From positions 1-6,269 of the forward strand of contig CATLDS010000032.1 of assembly GCA_949902685.1 (NCBI GenBank): a stretch of 6,269 nt of DNA, in the 5' to 3' direction. The stretch's first letter is position 1, and every line of letters begins with the position of its first letter. The position numbers were made by a program, and so were the translations under genes. This stretch comes from an uncultured Christensenellaceae bacterium. GTDB lineage: Bacteria > Bacillota > Clostridia > Christensenellales > UBA1242. Below are positions 1 through 6,269 of the stretch, in pieces. The notes under the pieces were generated by a model. The model was not told the origin of the DNA. It saw only the letters and a program-made list of their open reading frames with translations, and did not search any database.

Positions 1-1
1 C

Positions 2-488
2 CACATTGACTGCTGGGAGGAGGAAGTTAATAGGGTCAGTGAGCTGACATGTCATTTCTTGACTTTCCACTTGGGTGATCAGATATTCAGCTACCACTTA
101 GATATTAATTCAAAAAGAAGACGAGGTTGATGCATATTATTATGTAGAGGTCAGCAATTATCATCCCGAACTAGACTTAGAAGATGATTACAATCTACCC
201 AATGCCATATCTGCATTTGTTCAATTATATGGTAGCGAAGCAATCGACAATCAAGCGTTAACCAAATTCTGTAAGAAACATACAGGATTGCGTTGTTTAG
301 ATTTAGTAATTAATTATATAGATGTGAAATATTTTATGTTCGATAAGATATACAATGAACGAATACCTATCTATGAAGAACCAATCGTAGTACTTGATAT
401 TAATAAAAATAATTCTCAAACAAATATTGTAAATAAAGAGAAGCCATCAAAACTAAAAAAGTTTATTAATAGTCTACTAGGACAATAA
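2..488 (+). CDS. 3' part of an unidentified protein gene, frame broken near base 112
   Basis: I do not recognise this protein. Two reading frames abut. The frame starting at base 2 is open from the window edge to a TGA at 128-130, and its peptide includes LTCHFLTFHLGDQIFSYHL. The third frame is open from 102 (after a TAG at 99-101) to the TAA at 486-488 and continues with KEDEVDAYYYVEVSNYHPEL. Dropping one A from the A5 run at 112-116 joins them into one protein-like sequence of about 161 residues. It has an alternating polar/hydrophobic middle (probably beta strands), an acidic stretch (ELDLEDDYN), an aromatic region (INYIDVKYFMF) and a basic end (KPSKLKKFINSLLGQ). A TTG at 288 could be read as a start, but the protein-like frame extends well upstream, so I reject it. 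No membrane segment or catalytic motif is visible. The 5' end lies outside the window. The break is either a real mutation or a homopolymer sequencing error. Confidence 0.6.
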
Positions 489-514
489 AAAAGGGCTGTT
501 TGTAGCCCTTTTTT
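487..514. terminator. bidirectional Rho-independent terminator between the left gene and rny
   Basis: A perfect 11-bp inverted repeat: the arm at 487-497 (six A, then GGGCT) pairs with 504-514 (AGCCC, then six T) around a 6-base loop at 498-503. Read on either strand it gives an A-tract, a G+C-rich stem core and a run of U, so it can end transcripts from both converging genes. The TAA of the plus-strand gene (486-488) overlaps the left arm and the TAA of rny (515-513) overlaps the right arm. Only 24 bases separate the two stop codons. Confidence 0.93.
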
Positions 515-2105
515 ATTTTGCAGTATCAGTAAATCTTGACTCTCGAATAACATTAACTTTAATATGTCCCGGATATTCAAGTTTAGCCTCAATTTCTTTC
601 GCTATATCATGAGCAAGAATCTGTGCAGCTTCGTCTGTGATTTGCTCAGGTTTAACCATTACTCTAATCTCTCGACCAGCCTGAATTGCATAAGTCTTAT
701 CAACCCCACTAAATCCATTAGCTATAGCTTCCAAATCTTGCAATCGCTTGATATAATTTTCAATAGATTCACGTCTAGCACCCGGTCTAGCACTAGAAAT
801 AGCATCAGCAGCTTGCACTATCACAGCCTCAAGTGTTTTAGGCTCTATATCATTGTGGTGTGAAGCTATACAGTGGATTACCGCCTCACTTTCTTTATAT
901 TTTCTAGCAAGATCGACACCGATTGATACGTGTGTACCCTCTACCTCTTGATCTACAGCCTTACCTAAATCGTGCAATAATCCAGCGCGTCTAGCCACTT
1001 TCTCATTCGCTCCAACCTCAGCAGCCAACATTCCTGCGATGAATGACACTTCAAGTGAATGGTTCAAAACATTTTGACCATAACTTGTCCTATACTTTAA
1101 TCTACCCAAGGTCTTCACAATCTCAGGATGAATGTTATGAATATCTGCATCGAAGCAAGCATTCTCACCGGCCTCTTTAATAGTCTCTTCTACATCACGT
1201 TGCACTTTCTGTACTAATTCTTCAATTCTTGCAGGATGAATACGTCCATCTAGAATTAATTTCTCTAGCGCAATACGTGCTACCTCTCTTCTCACAGGAT
1301 CAAATCCAGACAAAGTAATGGCTTCTGGAGTATCATCAACTATAAAATCAATACCAGTAGCGGCCTCTAGTGCGCGTATGTTACGTCCCTCTCGCCCGAT
1401 AATGCGACCTTTCATCTCTTCACTAGGTAGAGCTACTACACTAGTTGTTACTTCACTTGTGTTATCAACTGCACATTTTTGAATTGCTAGAGTAATAATA
1501 TTCTTTGCCTTTTTCTCAGCCTCTTCTTTTGCTCTATCTTCAATGTCTTTTGCAAGTTTAATAGCATCTATCTTAGCCTCTTCGGTATAACGGTCTATTA
1601 TAACCTGCTTAGCCTCTTCTTTCGACATTGCACTAACTTTTTCTAATTCTTTGACAATGGATTCTTGCAAATCATCAAGAGCAGACTCTTTAGAATTAAG
1701 AGCCTCTATTTGATTACGTACTTTTTCTCTAGATACTTCTAACTCTTCAAGTTTTTTATCTAGAGATGCTTCACGTTTAGATAATAACTCTTCACGAGTG
1801 TATAAACGTTCTTCGCTACGTTTTGCTTCTTCTCTACGTTCCTTGTTCTCTTGTTCAAAGGTTGATTTTAAGATATTTATCTCTTTATTGGTCTGCTCGA
1901 CCTGTTCTTTTTTTATCTTTTCTGCTTGTGCACGTGCTTCTTCGAGAATTTTATCCGCTTTCACTTTAGATGATTTAGATTTTTTATTAATAACAACGGC
2001 GTATACACCAATACCAGCGCCGACACCAATTGCTAACATAACTATTGATAAAATCCATACGACAGGAGTACTCACACATAGCATACTCATATTCGCTATG
2101 TTCAT
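513..2105 (-). CDS. rny: Ribonuclease Y, membrane-anchored endoribonuclease
   Basis: RNase Y starts mRNA decay by endonucleolytic cleavage at the inner face of the membrane. The 530 residues match the family's usual length (about 520) and domain order. There is one N-terminal membrane segment at about residues 14-38, then a long charged coiled coil at about 42-205, rich in E, K and R. A KH RNA-binding domain follows at about 218-285, with [12 protein letters not shown] at 233-244. The HD phosphohydrolase domain covers about 335-435, with the paired His-Asp in LLHDLGKA (H378, D379) and an upstream His in LNHSLEV (H349). A conserved C-terminal region ends the protein. The ATG at 2105 is preceded by an AGGTAGG ribosome-binding site 5 bases away. 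The gene has its own promoter and ends in the shared terminator. About a dozen residues precede the membrane segment, and M6 and M8 are possible alternative starts, but the ribosome-binding site favours M1. Confidence 0.97.
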   Translation of the reverse strand: MNIANMSMLCVSTPVVWILSIVMLAIGVGAGIGVYAVVINKKSKSSKVKADKILEEARAQAEKIKKEQVEQTNKEINILKSTFEQENKERREEAKRSEERLYTREELLSKREASLDKKLEELEVSREKVRNQIEALNSKESALDDLQESIVKELEKVSAMSKEEAKQVIIDRYTEEAKIDAIKLAKDIEDRAKEEAEKKAKNIITLAIQKCAVDNTSEVTTSVVALPSEEMKGRIIGREGRNIRALEAATGIDFIVDDTPEAITLSGFDPVRREVARIALEKLILDGRIHPARIEELVQKVQRDVEETIKEAGENACFDADIHNIHPEIVKTLGRLKYRTSYGQNVLNHSLEVSFIAGMLAAEVGANEKVARRAGLLHDLGKAVDQEVEGTHVSIGVDLARKYKESEAVIHCIASHHNDIEPKTLEAVIVQAADAISSARPGARRESIENYIKRLQDLEAIANGFSGVDKTYAIQAGREIRVMVKPEQITDEAAQILAHDIAKEIEAKLEYPGHIKVNVIRESRFTDTAK

Positions 2106-2120
2106 ATATTCCTACCTTTT

Positions 2121-2137
2121 ATGTCGCTATACGACAT
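2121..2137. promoter_or_regulatory. inverted repeat over the predicted rny transcription start
   Basis: A perfect 6-bp inverted repeat (ATGTCG, 5-base spacer, CGACAT) lies between the rny -10 box and its ribosome-binding site. Transcription should begin 5 to 9 bases after the -10 box, at about 2136-2132, so the repeat covers the start site. That position suits a repressor operator. If transcription starts at or just upstream of 2137, it could instead fold as a hairpin at the 5' end of the mRNA. The sequence shows the repeat; its function is inference. Confidence 0.5.
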
Positions 2138-2141
2138 TATG

Positions 2142-2171
2142 ATTATACACTAATGTACAAAATAAAGTCAA
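2142..2171 (-). promoter_or_regulatory. sigma-A-type promoter of rny
   Basis: On the minus strand, the -35 box TTGACT (2171-2166, five of six matches to TTGACA) and the -10 box TATAAT (2147-2142, full consensus) are 18 bases apart. The predicted start gives a leader of about 30 bases before the rny ATG. It lies entirely in the thiI-rny gap, so rny can be expressed independently of thiI. Confidence 0.82.
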
Positions 2172-2192
2172 CCATTTAGAAAATAAGTCAAC
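2158..2192. repeat. two near-identical direct repeats upstream of rny
   Basis: CAAAATAAAGTCAAC (2158-2172) and GAAAATAAGTCAAC (2179-2192) differ by one inserted A and the first base. The GTCAAC parts are exactly 20 bp apart, about two helical turns. The copy nearer the gene contains the rny -35 box. The farther copy also carries TTGACT, but no -10-like sequence lies 17-18 bases downstream of it, so it is not a second complete promoter. It may be a regulator-binding half or a chance duplication. Confidence 0.5.
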
Positions 2193-2211
2193 TTATATTT
2201 GTTTTATTATT

Positions 2212-2235
2212 GTGTATTTTATATATGAAATACAC
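2212..2235. repeat. AT-rich inverted repeat downstream of thiI
   Basis: GTGTATTT at 2212-2219 pairs with AAATACAC at 2228-2235 (8 Watson-Crick pairs) around an 8-base loop. One further G·U pair can form only in a plus-strand transcript. It lies 17 bases past the thiI stop. Neither strand has a U-run after the stem and the stem is mostly A+T, so it is not a normal intrinsic terminator. It may form the 3' end or a processing hairpin of the nifS-thiI mRNA. Confidence 0.4.
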
Positions 2236-2251
2236 TAAATATACTGATATA

Positions 2252-3400
2252 TTAAGCGTCTAAATCAATAACTTCTATATTATCTATTACGAAAGCAATC
2301 AATTCATCCAAATTGATTTTTTTCTCCTCTCTCTCTGCATCTCTAATTTTAGGCTTAATTACAGGGTCTCTAGGTAAGAAAACAGTACAACAATCTTCAT
2401 ATGGAAGTATACTCGTTTCATATGTATTAATATCTTTCGCTATAGTTATTATCTCTTCTTTATTAAAACTTATCAACGGGCGCATTACAGGGTATTTCGC
2501 TACTGCATTAGTAGTTGTAAGACTCTCAATTGTTTGACTAGCCACTTGTCCCAAACTCTCGCCTGTCACTATCGTTTTGTATTTATATTTTTCACATAGG
2601 ATATTCGCTACCCTAATCATAGAACGTCTTAGTAGATTTATAGCATAATCCGTTCTACAATTTACATGAAATTCTTCTTGAAGTTTAGTCATACTACAAA
2701 CATACATATATCTAGCACCAACAAATTTCTTTATTGTATGTGCTAAATCTATTACTTTTTGTTTTGCTTGTGGACTAGTATACGGGAAACTATCGAAATG
2801 CAAGAAATCCTGTCTCAACCCACGCTTTGCCATACAGAAGCCAGCTACAGGACTGTCTATTCCTCCACTTAGTAGAAGTAAACCATCTCTATTCTCTCCT
2901 AGAGGCAGTCCAGAATACGCATAGGTAATATCATAGAATACATAAGTTTTGCCATTTTCTCTAATATCAACGTGAATTATACAGTCTGGATTATGTATAT
3001 CAACTCTAGCATTTGGATTAGCATTTAAAACCATCTCTCCTAAATCGGCGGCAAAATCATTTGATTTGATTGGAAATGACTTATCTGCTCTATTAACATC
3101 ACACTTAAATGTAGAATTTATCTTGATATCTCTAACATAAGATGAGATTGTATCCACATCATTGTCGAGTTCGACCGCTTTAGATATTGAATGTACACCA
3201 AATACACATCTTATAGCATTAATAATTTCGTCTTCATCTTCAAAGTTACGCACTAATAATCTAGTTTGAATATTCTCAACTGTACAATTAAATTCCTTCA
3301 AAGCATGTTTAATGTTGTTAAATAACAATTTCGTAAAATATTTCTTATTTCCACCCTTTAAATATATCTCATTGTATCTAATCAAAATTACTTTATTCAT
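2252..3400 (-). CDS. thiI: tRNA 4-thiouridine synthetase ThiI, short form without rhodanese domain
   Basis: ThiI adenylates uridine 8 of tRNA and replaces its oxygen with sulfur to give 4-thiouridine; in some bacteria it also supplies sulfur for thiamine. The 382 residues show an N-terminal ferredoxin-like region (RYNEIYLKG, 8-16), a THUMP RNA-binding domain at about 60-165, and a PP-loop adenylation domain with the ATP-binding motif SGGIDSP at 178-184. A conserved pair of cysteines sits in YEDCCTVFLPRDP (C337, C338). There is no C-terminal rhodanese domain such as E. coli ThiI carries; short forms of about 400 residues are usual in Bacillus and Clostridia, where a dedicated desulfurase gives sulfur directly. 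That partner is encoded just upstream: the thiI ATG overlaps its TGA by 4 bases (ATGA), which implies translational coupling. A GAGG lies 8 bases before the ATG, inside the upstream gene. Confidence 0.96.
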   Translation of the reverse strand: MNKVILIRYNEIYLKGGNKKYFTKLLFNNIKHALKEFNCTVENIQTRLLVRNFEDEDEIINAIRCVFGVHSISKAVELDNDVDTISSYVRDIKINSTFKCDVNRADKSFPIKSNDFAADLGEMVLNANPNARVDIHNPDCIIHVDIRENGKTYVFYDITYAYSGLPLGENRDGLLLLSGGIDSPVAGFCMAKRGLRQDFLHFDSFPYTSPQAKQKVIDLAHTIKKFVGARYMYVCSMTKLQEEFHVNCRTDYAINLLRRSMIRVANILCEKYKYKTIVTGESLGQVASQTIESLTTTNAVAKYPVMRPLISFNKEEIITIAKDINTYETSILPYEDCCTVFLPRDPVIKPKIRDAEREEKKINLDELIAFVIDNIEVIDLDA

Positions 3401-4500
3401 CTCTTTATCCTCGTTCTATATTCTTTTACCACTTGAGTTAGTTCATGACCTAATCTCACACAATCTTCAATAGACACATCTGCAAAACTTATCCTTACAG
3501 CACCTTCTATATATTCTCTATCTACTAATTGCGACACTACTCTATTGTGACCAGCCTTACTATTGCACGCAGATCCAGTGCCTATTATGTAACCTTTGCT
3601 CTCTAACATATGTTCTATCGTCTCACCACGCACACCTTTGAAACATATAGAGATTATATTATCTACACATCCCTCGTTTGACACCAAGGTATAGTCCCCC
3701 GACAGATTATCTAATATCGCTAATTTATGCTTAGAATAATCTTTAAATTCCAAGCGTTCTACAGCCGTCTTATAAGCCATAATTGCAGGAAAATTCTCAG
3801 TGCTGGAGCGTAAATTCATCTCTTGACCACCACCCAATAAAAATGGTTTAAATTTATTAGGATTAGCTATATATAATGCCCATATACCTTTCGGGCCGTT
3901 AATTTTATGTGCAGACATAGTATAGTAATCTACATTTATATTCTTAAGATTAATGTCCAATTTACCCACAGCTTGTACACCGTCACTATGGACTATAACT
4001 CTAGGATTTTTTGCTTTTATCATTTTTACAATTTCGGCTATATCGTTCACTGCTCCAGTTTCATTACTGACATGAATAATAGACACTAATGCCGTTCTGT
4101 CGTCCACCATATCAATCAGTGCGTCTATATCCACTGAGCCGTTTTGATTAAGTTTAGTAAACTCGATGTCGTACCCTTGCTCTTTATATTTCTTCGCTGT
4201 TTCATAAATAGAACTATGCTCACCCGCACTAAAAATATATTTCTTGTCCATTCTCGTAATACAAGAATGTAGTACAGCATTATTCGCCTCAGTAGCAGAA
4301 CCTGTAAATATGAAAGTAGATTTGTTCTTACCCTTAAATTTATTTATGAAAAACGTTCTCACCTGCTCCAACCTTTGTTTAACAGAGGTGGCAGATTGAT
4401 ATAATGCACTTGGATTAAAGTAATATTCACTACTAGATACATATGTTTCTAAAGCCTCTTTACTTATCTTAGTAGTTGAAGCGTTATCAAAATACAACAT
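3397..4500 (-). CDS. PLP-dependent cysteine desulfurase (NifS/IscS family), sulfur donor to ThiI
   Basis: This enzyme converts cysteine to alanine and holds the released sulfur as a persulfide for transfer. The 367 residues begin with the family hallmark MLYFDNASTT, which fixes the start. Pyridoxal-phosphate residues can be seen in order: the EHSS motif (H95), SNETG (N146), HSDGVQ (D173, Q176) and the Schiff-base lysine in SAHKINGPKG (K199). The persulfide cysteine is C312 in GTGSACNS, with RISF at 336-339 near the end. The 4-base overlap with thiI points to the role of the Bacillus NifZ-type desulfurase that serves ThiI, rather than general iron-sulfur assembly; no iscU, sufU or iscR gene is in the window. 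That assignment rests on context. There is no ribosome-binding site, and a strong promoter lies so close to the ATG that the mRNA is probably leaderless. An in-frame TGA four codons upstream rules out an earlier start. Confidence 0.95.
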   Translation of the reverse strand: MLYFDNASTTKISKEALETYVSSSEYYFNPSALYQSATSVKQRLEQVRTFFINKFKGKNKSTFIFTGSATEANNAVLHSCITRMDKKYIFSAGEHSSIYETAKKYKEQGYDIEFTKLNQNGSVDIDALIDMVDDRTALVSIIHVSNETGAVNDIAEIVKMIKAKNPRVIVHSDGVQAVGKLDINLKNINVDYYTMSAHKINGPKGIWALYIANPNKFKPFLLGGGQEMNLRSSTENFPAIMAYKTAVERLEFKDYSKHKLAILDNLSGDYTLVSNEGCVDNIISICFKGVRGETIEHMLESKGYIIGTGSACNSKAGHNRVVSQLVDREYIEGAVRISFADVSIEDCVRLGHELTQVVKEYRTRIKR

Positions 4501-4506
4501 ACGTTC

Positions 4507-4535
4507 ATTATATCACATAGTTTAATATTTATCAA
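4507..4535 (-). promoter_or_regulatory. strong promoter of nifS-thiI, predicted leaderless start
   Basis: On the minus strand, the -35 box TTGATA (4535-4530, five of six consensus bases) and the -10 box TATAAT (4512-4507, full consensus) have the optimal 17-base spacing. TGA directly before the -10 box makes an extended -10 (TGnTATAAT). Only six bases (4506-4501) separate the -10 box from the ATG at 4500, so transcription should begin at or next to the A of the start codon. The promoter lies in the 38-bp gap just after the yunB stop codon. Confidence 0.82.
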
Positions 4536-4538
4536 TAT

Positions 4539-5201
4539 TTATGGTATTAGATTTAAAGATTTACCTAGACTTCCACCGTTAAGATAGACTTCAGGCACTT
4601 TACCTACAATTATACTTTCAGCCAACATCACTTGGTTGTTAGAATATACGTCGAATGCTTTAATGGGCAAAACTATACTAACATGAACACTGACATATAG
4701 ATACAAAGTGTGTTTGGTCATATTTATACCAACGGAGGTAAATTCACTCTCGAAATTACTGCTTACCGCACCAATAGGAACTAATTTTAAAGTAATCTTT
4801 GGCCCTCTGCCTATTAAAACTGGCATACCTGTAAATGTTCCTATATTCAACCTCAATCCATCCTCTCCTAAGTAATTCATCTGTAGTTGAGTTTCTTTCA
4901 CTATCTCACGTGTAATGCTATTAATCTCATATTGATTAGCAGAGAAAGAGGAAATCTCTCCCGTTTGAGTATATGTAACATCAATTAAAGTATCATAACT
5001 TAATGTTCTATTGACCACATTGCTCACTGCGGTATTTACAGCTTTTTCTGTTAATGACCTGGTTTCCGCTACTGTGTATGTCTTAATAATTGGACTAACA
5101 ATAGAAAAATAATACACTATTATTATCATGAAAATAAAAAAGATGATGAGGCTGAATTGTATTTTTTTCTTCTCTTTTGGCTTACCACATCTTCTTTCCA
5201 T
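4539..5201 (-). CDS. yunB: sporulation protein YunB
   Basis: YunB is a sporulation protein of spore-forming Firmicutes, made in the mother cell under sigma-E in Bacillus subtilis; its biochemical role is not established. The 220 residues (about 254 in B. subtilis) start with a basic stretch (MERRCGKPKEKKK) and one membrane segment at about 15-36, so the rest probably sits outside the cytoplasmic face as an anchored domain. Family-like features follow: GTFTG (121-125), GRGP (131-134), a proline-glycine turn in KLVPIG, the GINMTKH block at 158-164 (usually GINQTxH), and AESIIVGKVPEVY at 194-206. The gene lies 59 bp after spoVAE, which fits a sporulation block. No Shine-Dalgarno sequence precedes the ATG at 5201 and I see no convincing alternative start before the membrane segment. 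I identify it from these motifs, with moderate to good certainty. Confidence 0.85.
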   Translation of the reverse strand: MERRCGKPKEKKKIQFSLIIFFIFMIIIVYYFSIVSPIIKTYTVAETRSLTEKAVNTAVSNVVNRTLSYDTLIDVTYTQTGEISSFSANQYEINSITREIVKETQLQMNYLGEDGLRLNIGTFTGMPVLIGRGPKITLKLVPIGAVSSNFESEFTSVGINMTKHTLYLYVSVHVSIVLPIKAFDVYSNNQVMLAESIIVGKVPEVYLNGGSLGKSLNLIP

Positions 5202-5260
5202 ACTATATATTTATTAAATTAAATTGCTAATATTATCTTTCGCTACATTTCGCCAATTTT

Positions 5261-5638
5261 TTAATGTCCTCCACGTTTAGATTTACTACTGAATATTAAG
5301 GCAAAGATAAATGATGCAAAGATTGCCATTGATATTCCTCCAGCAGCTGCCGTTAATCCACCAGTGAAAATACCTATTACGCCATATTCCTTTACAGCCA
5401 ACATTGCACCCCTAGCAAGCGTTGCACCGAAACCTATTATTGGCACACTTGCACCAGCCTTCGCGAACTCTTTAAATGGAGCGTAAATATTGAACACTTC
5501 AAGTATCATTCCTATTATTAAGAATAAAACCAAAATTCTTGCTGTAGTTATCTTTGTCCTAATGACTAAAATTTGAGCAAGGAAACATATCAGTCCACCC
5601 ACCAAAAATGATATAACATAATCCCATATATTAATCAT
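5261..5638 (-). CDS. spoVAE: stage V sporulation protein AE (SpoVAE/SpoVAEb), membrane component
   Basis: SpoVAE is a small membrane protein of the SpoVA system, which takes dipicolinic acid into the developing forespore and releases it at germination. The 125 residues are almost all hydrophobic. Likely membrane helices lie at about 6-26, 32-51 and 88-116, with a glycine/alanine-rich stretch, VPIIGFGATLARGAM, at 65-79 that is typical of the family and may be a further helix or re-entrant segment. The C-terminus is short and basic (SKSKRGGH). The length agrees with the SpoVAEb form (about 115-125). The ATG at 5638 lies inside the end of spoVAD (8-base overlap), and a GGAG 8 bases upstream, within the spoVAD coding region, serves as ribosome-binding site. 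This suggests coupled translation in the order spoVAD-spoVAE usual in spoVA operons. Confidence 0.94.
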   Translation of the reverse strand: MINIWDYVISFLVGGLICFLAQILVIRTKITTARILVLFLIIGMILEVFNIYAPFKEFAKAGASVPIIGFGATLARGAMLAVKEYGVIGIFTGGLTAAAGGISMAIFASFIFALIFSSKSKRGGH

Positions 5639-6269
5639 TATTTTTCTCCTTTTTTGTCTTAGTTTTTTTCACAGTTGTCTTGATTTCTTCATCGTCAGGA
5701 ACATACTCTAATTCCACAGCATGAGCTATACCTGGGATTGTTTCTCCTTGCTGTGCTGTAGTGGTGCTCATCAATGCACCAGTAGATACTATCAACACTC
5801 GCTTAAACTCACCCAACTTCAATTTATGAATAATATACGAATTCAGTATACTTGCACTACATCCAGCACCACTGCCACCCATGAAAACACGTACGGTTTT
5901 ATCATACATCATACAGCCACAATCAGCGTAGTTCTTTCCCATAATTACACCATCATGTTCCATAAGATCAATTAAAATCTCACTGCCCAACTTACCCAAA
6001 TCACCCGTAGCAATAAAATCATAATCTTTAGAAGAGCGTTTCATATTTGTAAAATGAGCAATGATAGTATCACTAGCAGCAGGAGCCATGGCTGCTCCCA
6101 TATTATTGACATCCGCTATACCAAAATCTGTCACTTTACCAAAAGTTACAGCAACCACCCTAATTTTGCTTTTAGTCTTTGATATAACACTAGCACCTCC
6201 GCCAGTTATTGTCCATTGAGCTGTAGGAGGTCTTTGATTTCCTAATTCTAACGGAAAACGATACTGTCT
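5631..6269 (-). CDS. spoVAD: stage V sporulation protein AD (SpoVAD), C-terminal 212 residues
   Basis: SpoVAD is the thiolase-fold protein of the SpoVA system that binds dipicolinic acid at the forespore membrane. The frame stays open to the window edge, so the gene is cut at its 5' end; a GTG at 6158 is only an internal valine, because family sequence continues upstream of it (LGNQRPPTAQWT, then ITGGGA). Full-length SpoVAD is about 338 residues, so roughly the N-terminal 130-150 are missing from view. Diagnostic blocks are VTFGKVTDFGIADVNNMGAA, MAPAASDTI, YDFIATGDLGKLGS, the GGSGAGCSAS loop, STGALMS, and QQGETIPGIAHAV near the end. After HAVELE the family normally stops, but here a charged tail of 24 residues follows (about 5634-5705), including KTTVKKTKTKKEKNND. 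The A-rich DNA of this tail also holds the ribosome-binding site of spoVAE, which overlaps by 8 bases. Confidence 0.95.
   Translation of the reverse strand, partial: RQYRFPLELGNQRPPTAQWTITGGGASVISKTKSKIRVVAVTFGKVTDFGIADVNNMGAAMAPAASDTIIAHFTNMKRSSKDYDFIATGDLGKLGSEILIDLMEHDGVIMGKNYADCGCMMYDKTVRVFMGGSGAGCSASILNSYIIHKLKLGEFKRVLIVSTGALMSTTTAQQGETIPGIAHAVELEYVPDDEEIKTTVKKTKTKKEKNND

Noticed and set aside
288..488. A separate small gene beginning at TTG 288
   Set aside because: The same frame is protein-like for at least 55 codons upstream, with no ribosome-binding site at 288; it is the 3' end of the larger broken gene.
564..863. Plus-strand ORFs inside rny, thiI, nifS and spoVAD (for example 564-863, 1798-2142, 2313-2537, 3907-4089, 5721-5975)
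   Set aside because: They are antisense shadows of well-identified genes, have compositions unlike real proteins and lack ribosome-binding sites.
2212..2235. Intrinsic terminator for thiI
   Set aside because: The stem is AT-rich and no U-run follows on the minus strand; kept only as an inverted repeat.
4496..4510. A short upstream ORF beginning at the out-of-frame ATG in the nifS -10 region
   Set aside because: That ATG overlaps the -10 box and would lie upstream of the predicted transcript start.
5644..5660. A slippery A AAA AAG heptamer near the end of spoVAD as a programmed -1 frameshift
   Set aside because: The -1 frame meets a TAA within a few codons and does not join spoVAE, which lies in the +1 frame; the A-rich sequence is explained by lysine codons and the spoVAE ribosome-binding site.
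5631..6158. A complete 175-residue protein starting at GTG 6158
   Set aside because: Conserved SpoVAD sequence (GNQRPPTAQWT) continues upstream in frame to the window edge, so this is an internal valine of a longer, truncated gene.

Overview
The window is AT-rich DNA (about one third G+C by eye) from an endospore-forming Firmicute, most likely a member of the Clostridia. Evidence for this is a SpoVAD-SpoVAE pair, a YunB-type sporulation protein, a membrane-anchored RNase Y, and a cysteine desulfurase paired with a ThiI that lacks a rhodanese domain. I cannot name a genus from the sequence.

Layout. All recognisable genes lie on the minus strand, so transcription runs from high to low coordinates. 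At the right edge is the C-terminal 212 residues of SpoVAD (cut by the window end). It overlaps spoVAE by 8 bases, and yunB follows after 59 bp. A near-consensus promoter sits in the 38 bp after yunB and drives a nifS-type cysteine desulfurase gene, which overlaps thiI by 4 bases (ATGA). A 146-bp gap then carries a strong promoter for rny (RNase Y). On the plus strand, the left end holds the 3' part of an unidentified protein gene whose reading frame is broken near base 112. It converges on rny, and the two genes share one bidirectional terminator that contains or touches both stop codons.

How the genes work together. SpoVAD and SpoVAE belong to the SpoVA system that moves dipicolinic acid into the forespore, and YunB is a known sporulation protein, so the right third is a sporulation block. 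The desulfurase and ThiI form a sulfur relay: the desulfurase takes sulfur from cysteine and passes it to ThiI, which makes 4-thiouridine in tRNA. RNase Y is a separately promoted mRNA-decay enzyme.

I found no mobile element, CRISPR array, tRNA or rRNA gene, and no clearly new system. The points most worth a second look are the apparently leaderless nifS-thiI transcript, a palindrome lying on the predicted rny start site with a duplicated motif upstream, the frame break in the left-hand gene, and a lysine-rich tail on SpoVAD.
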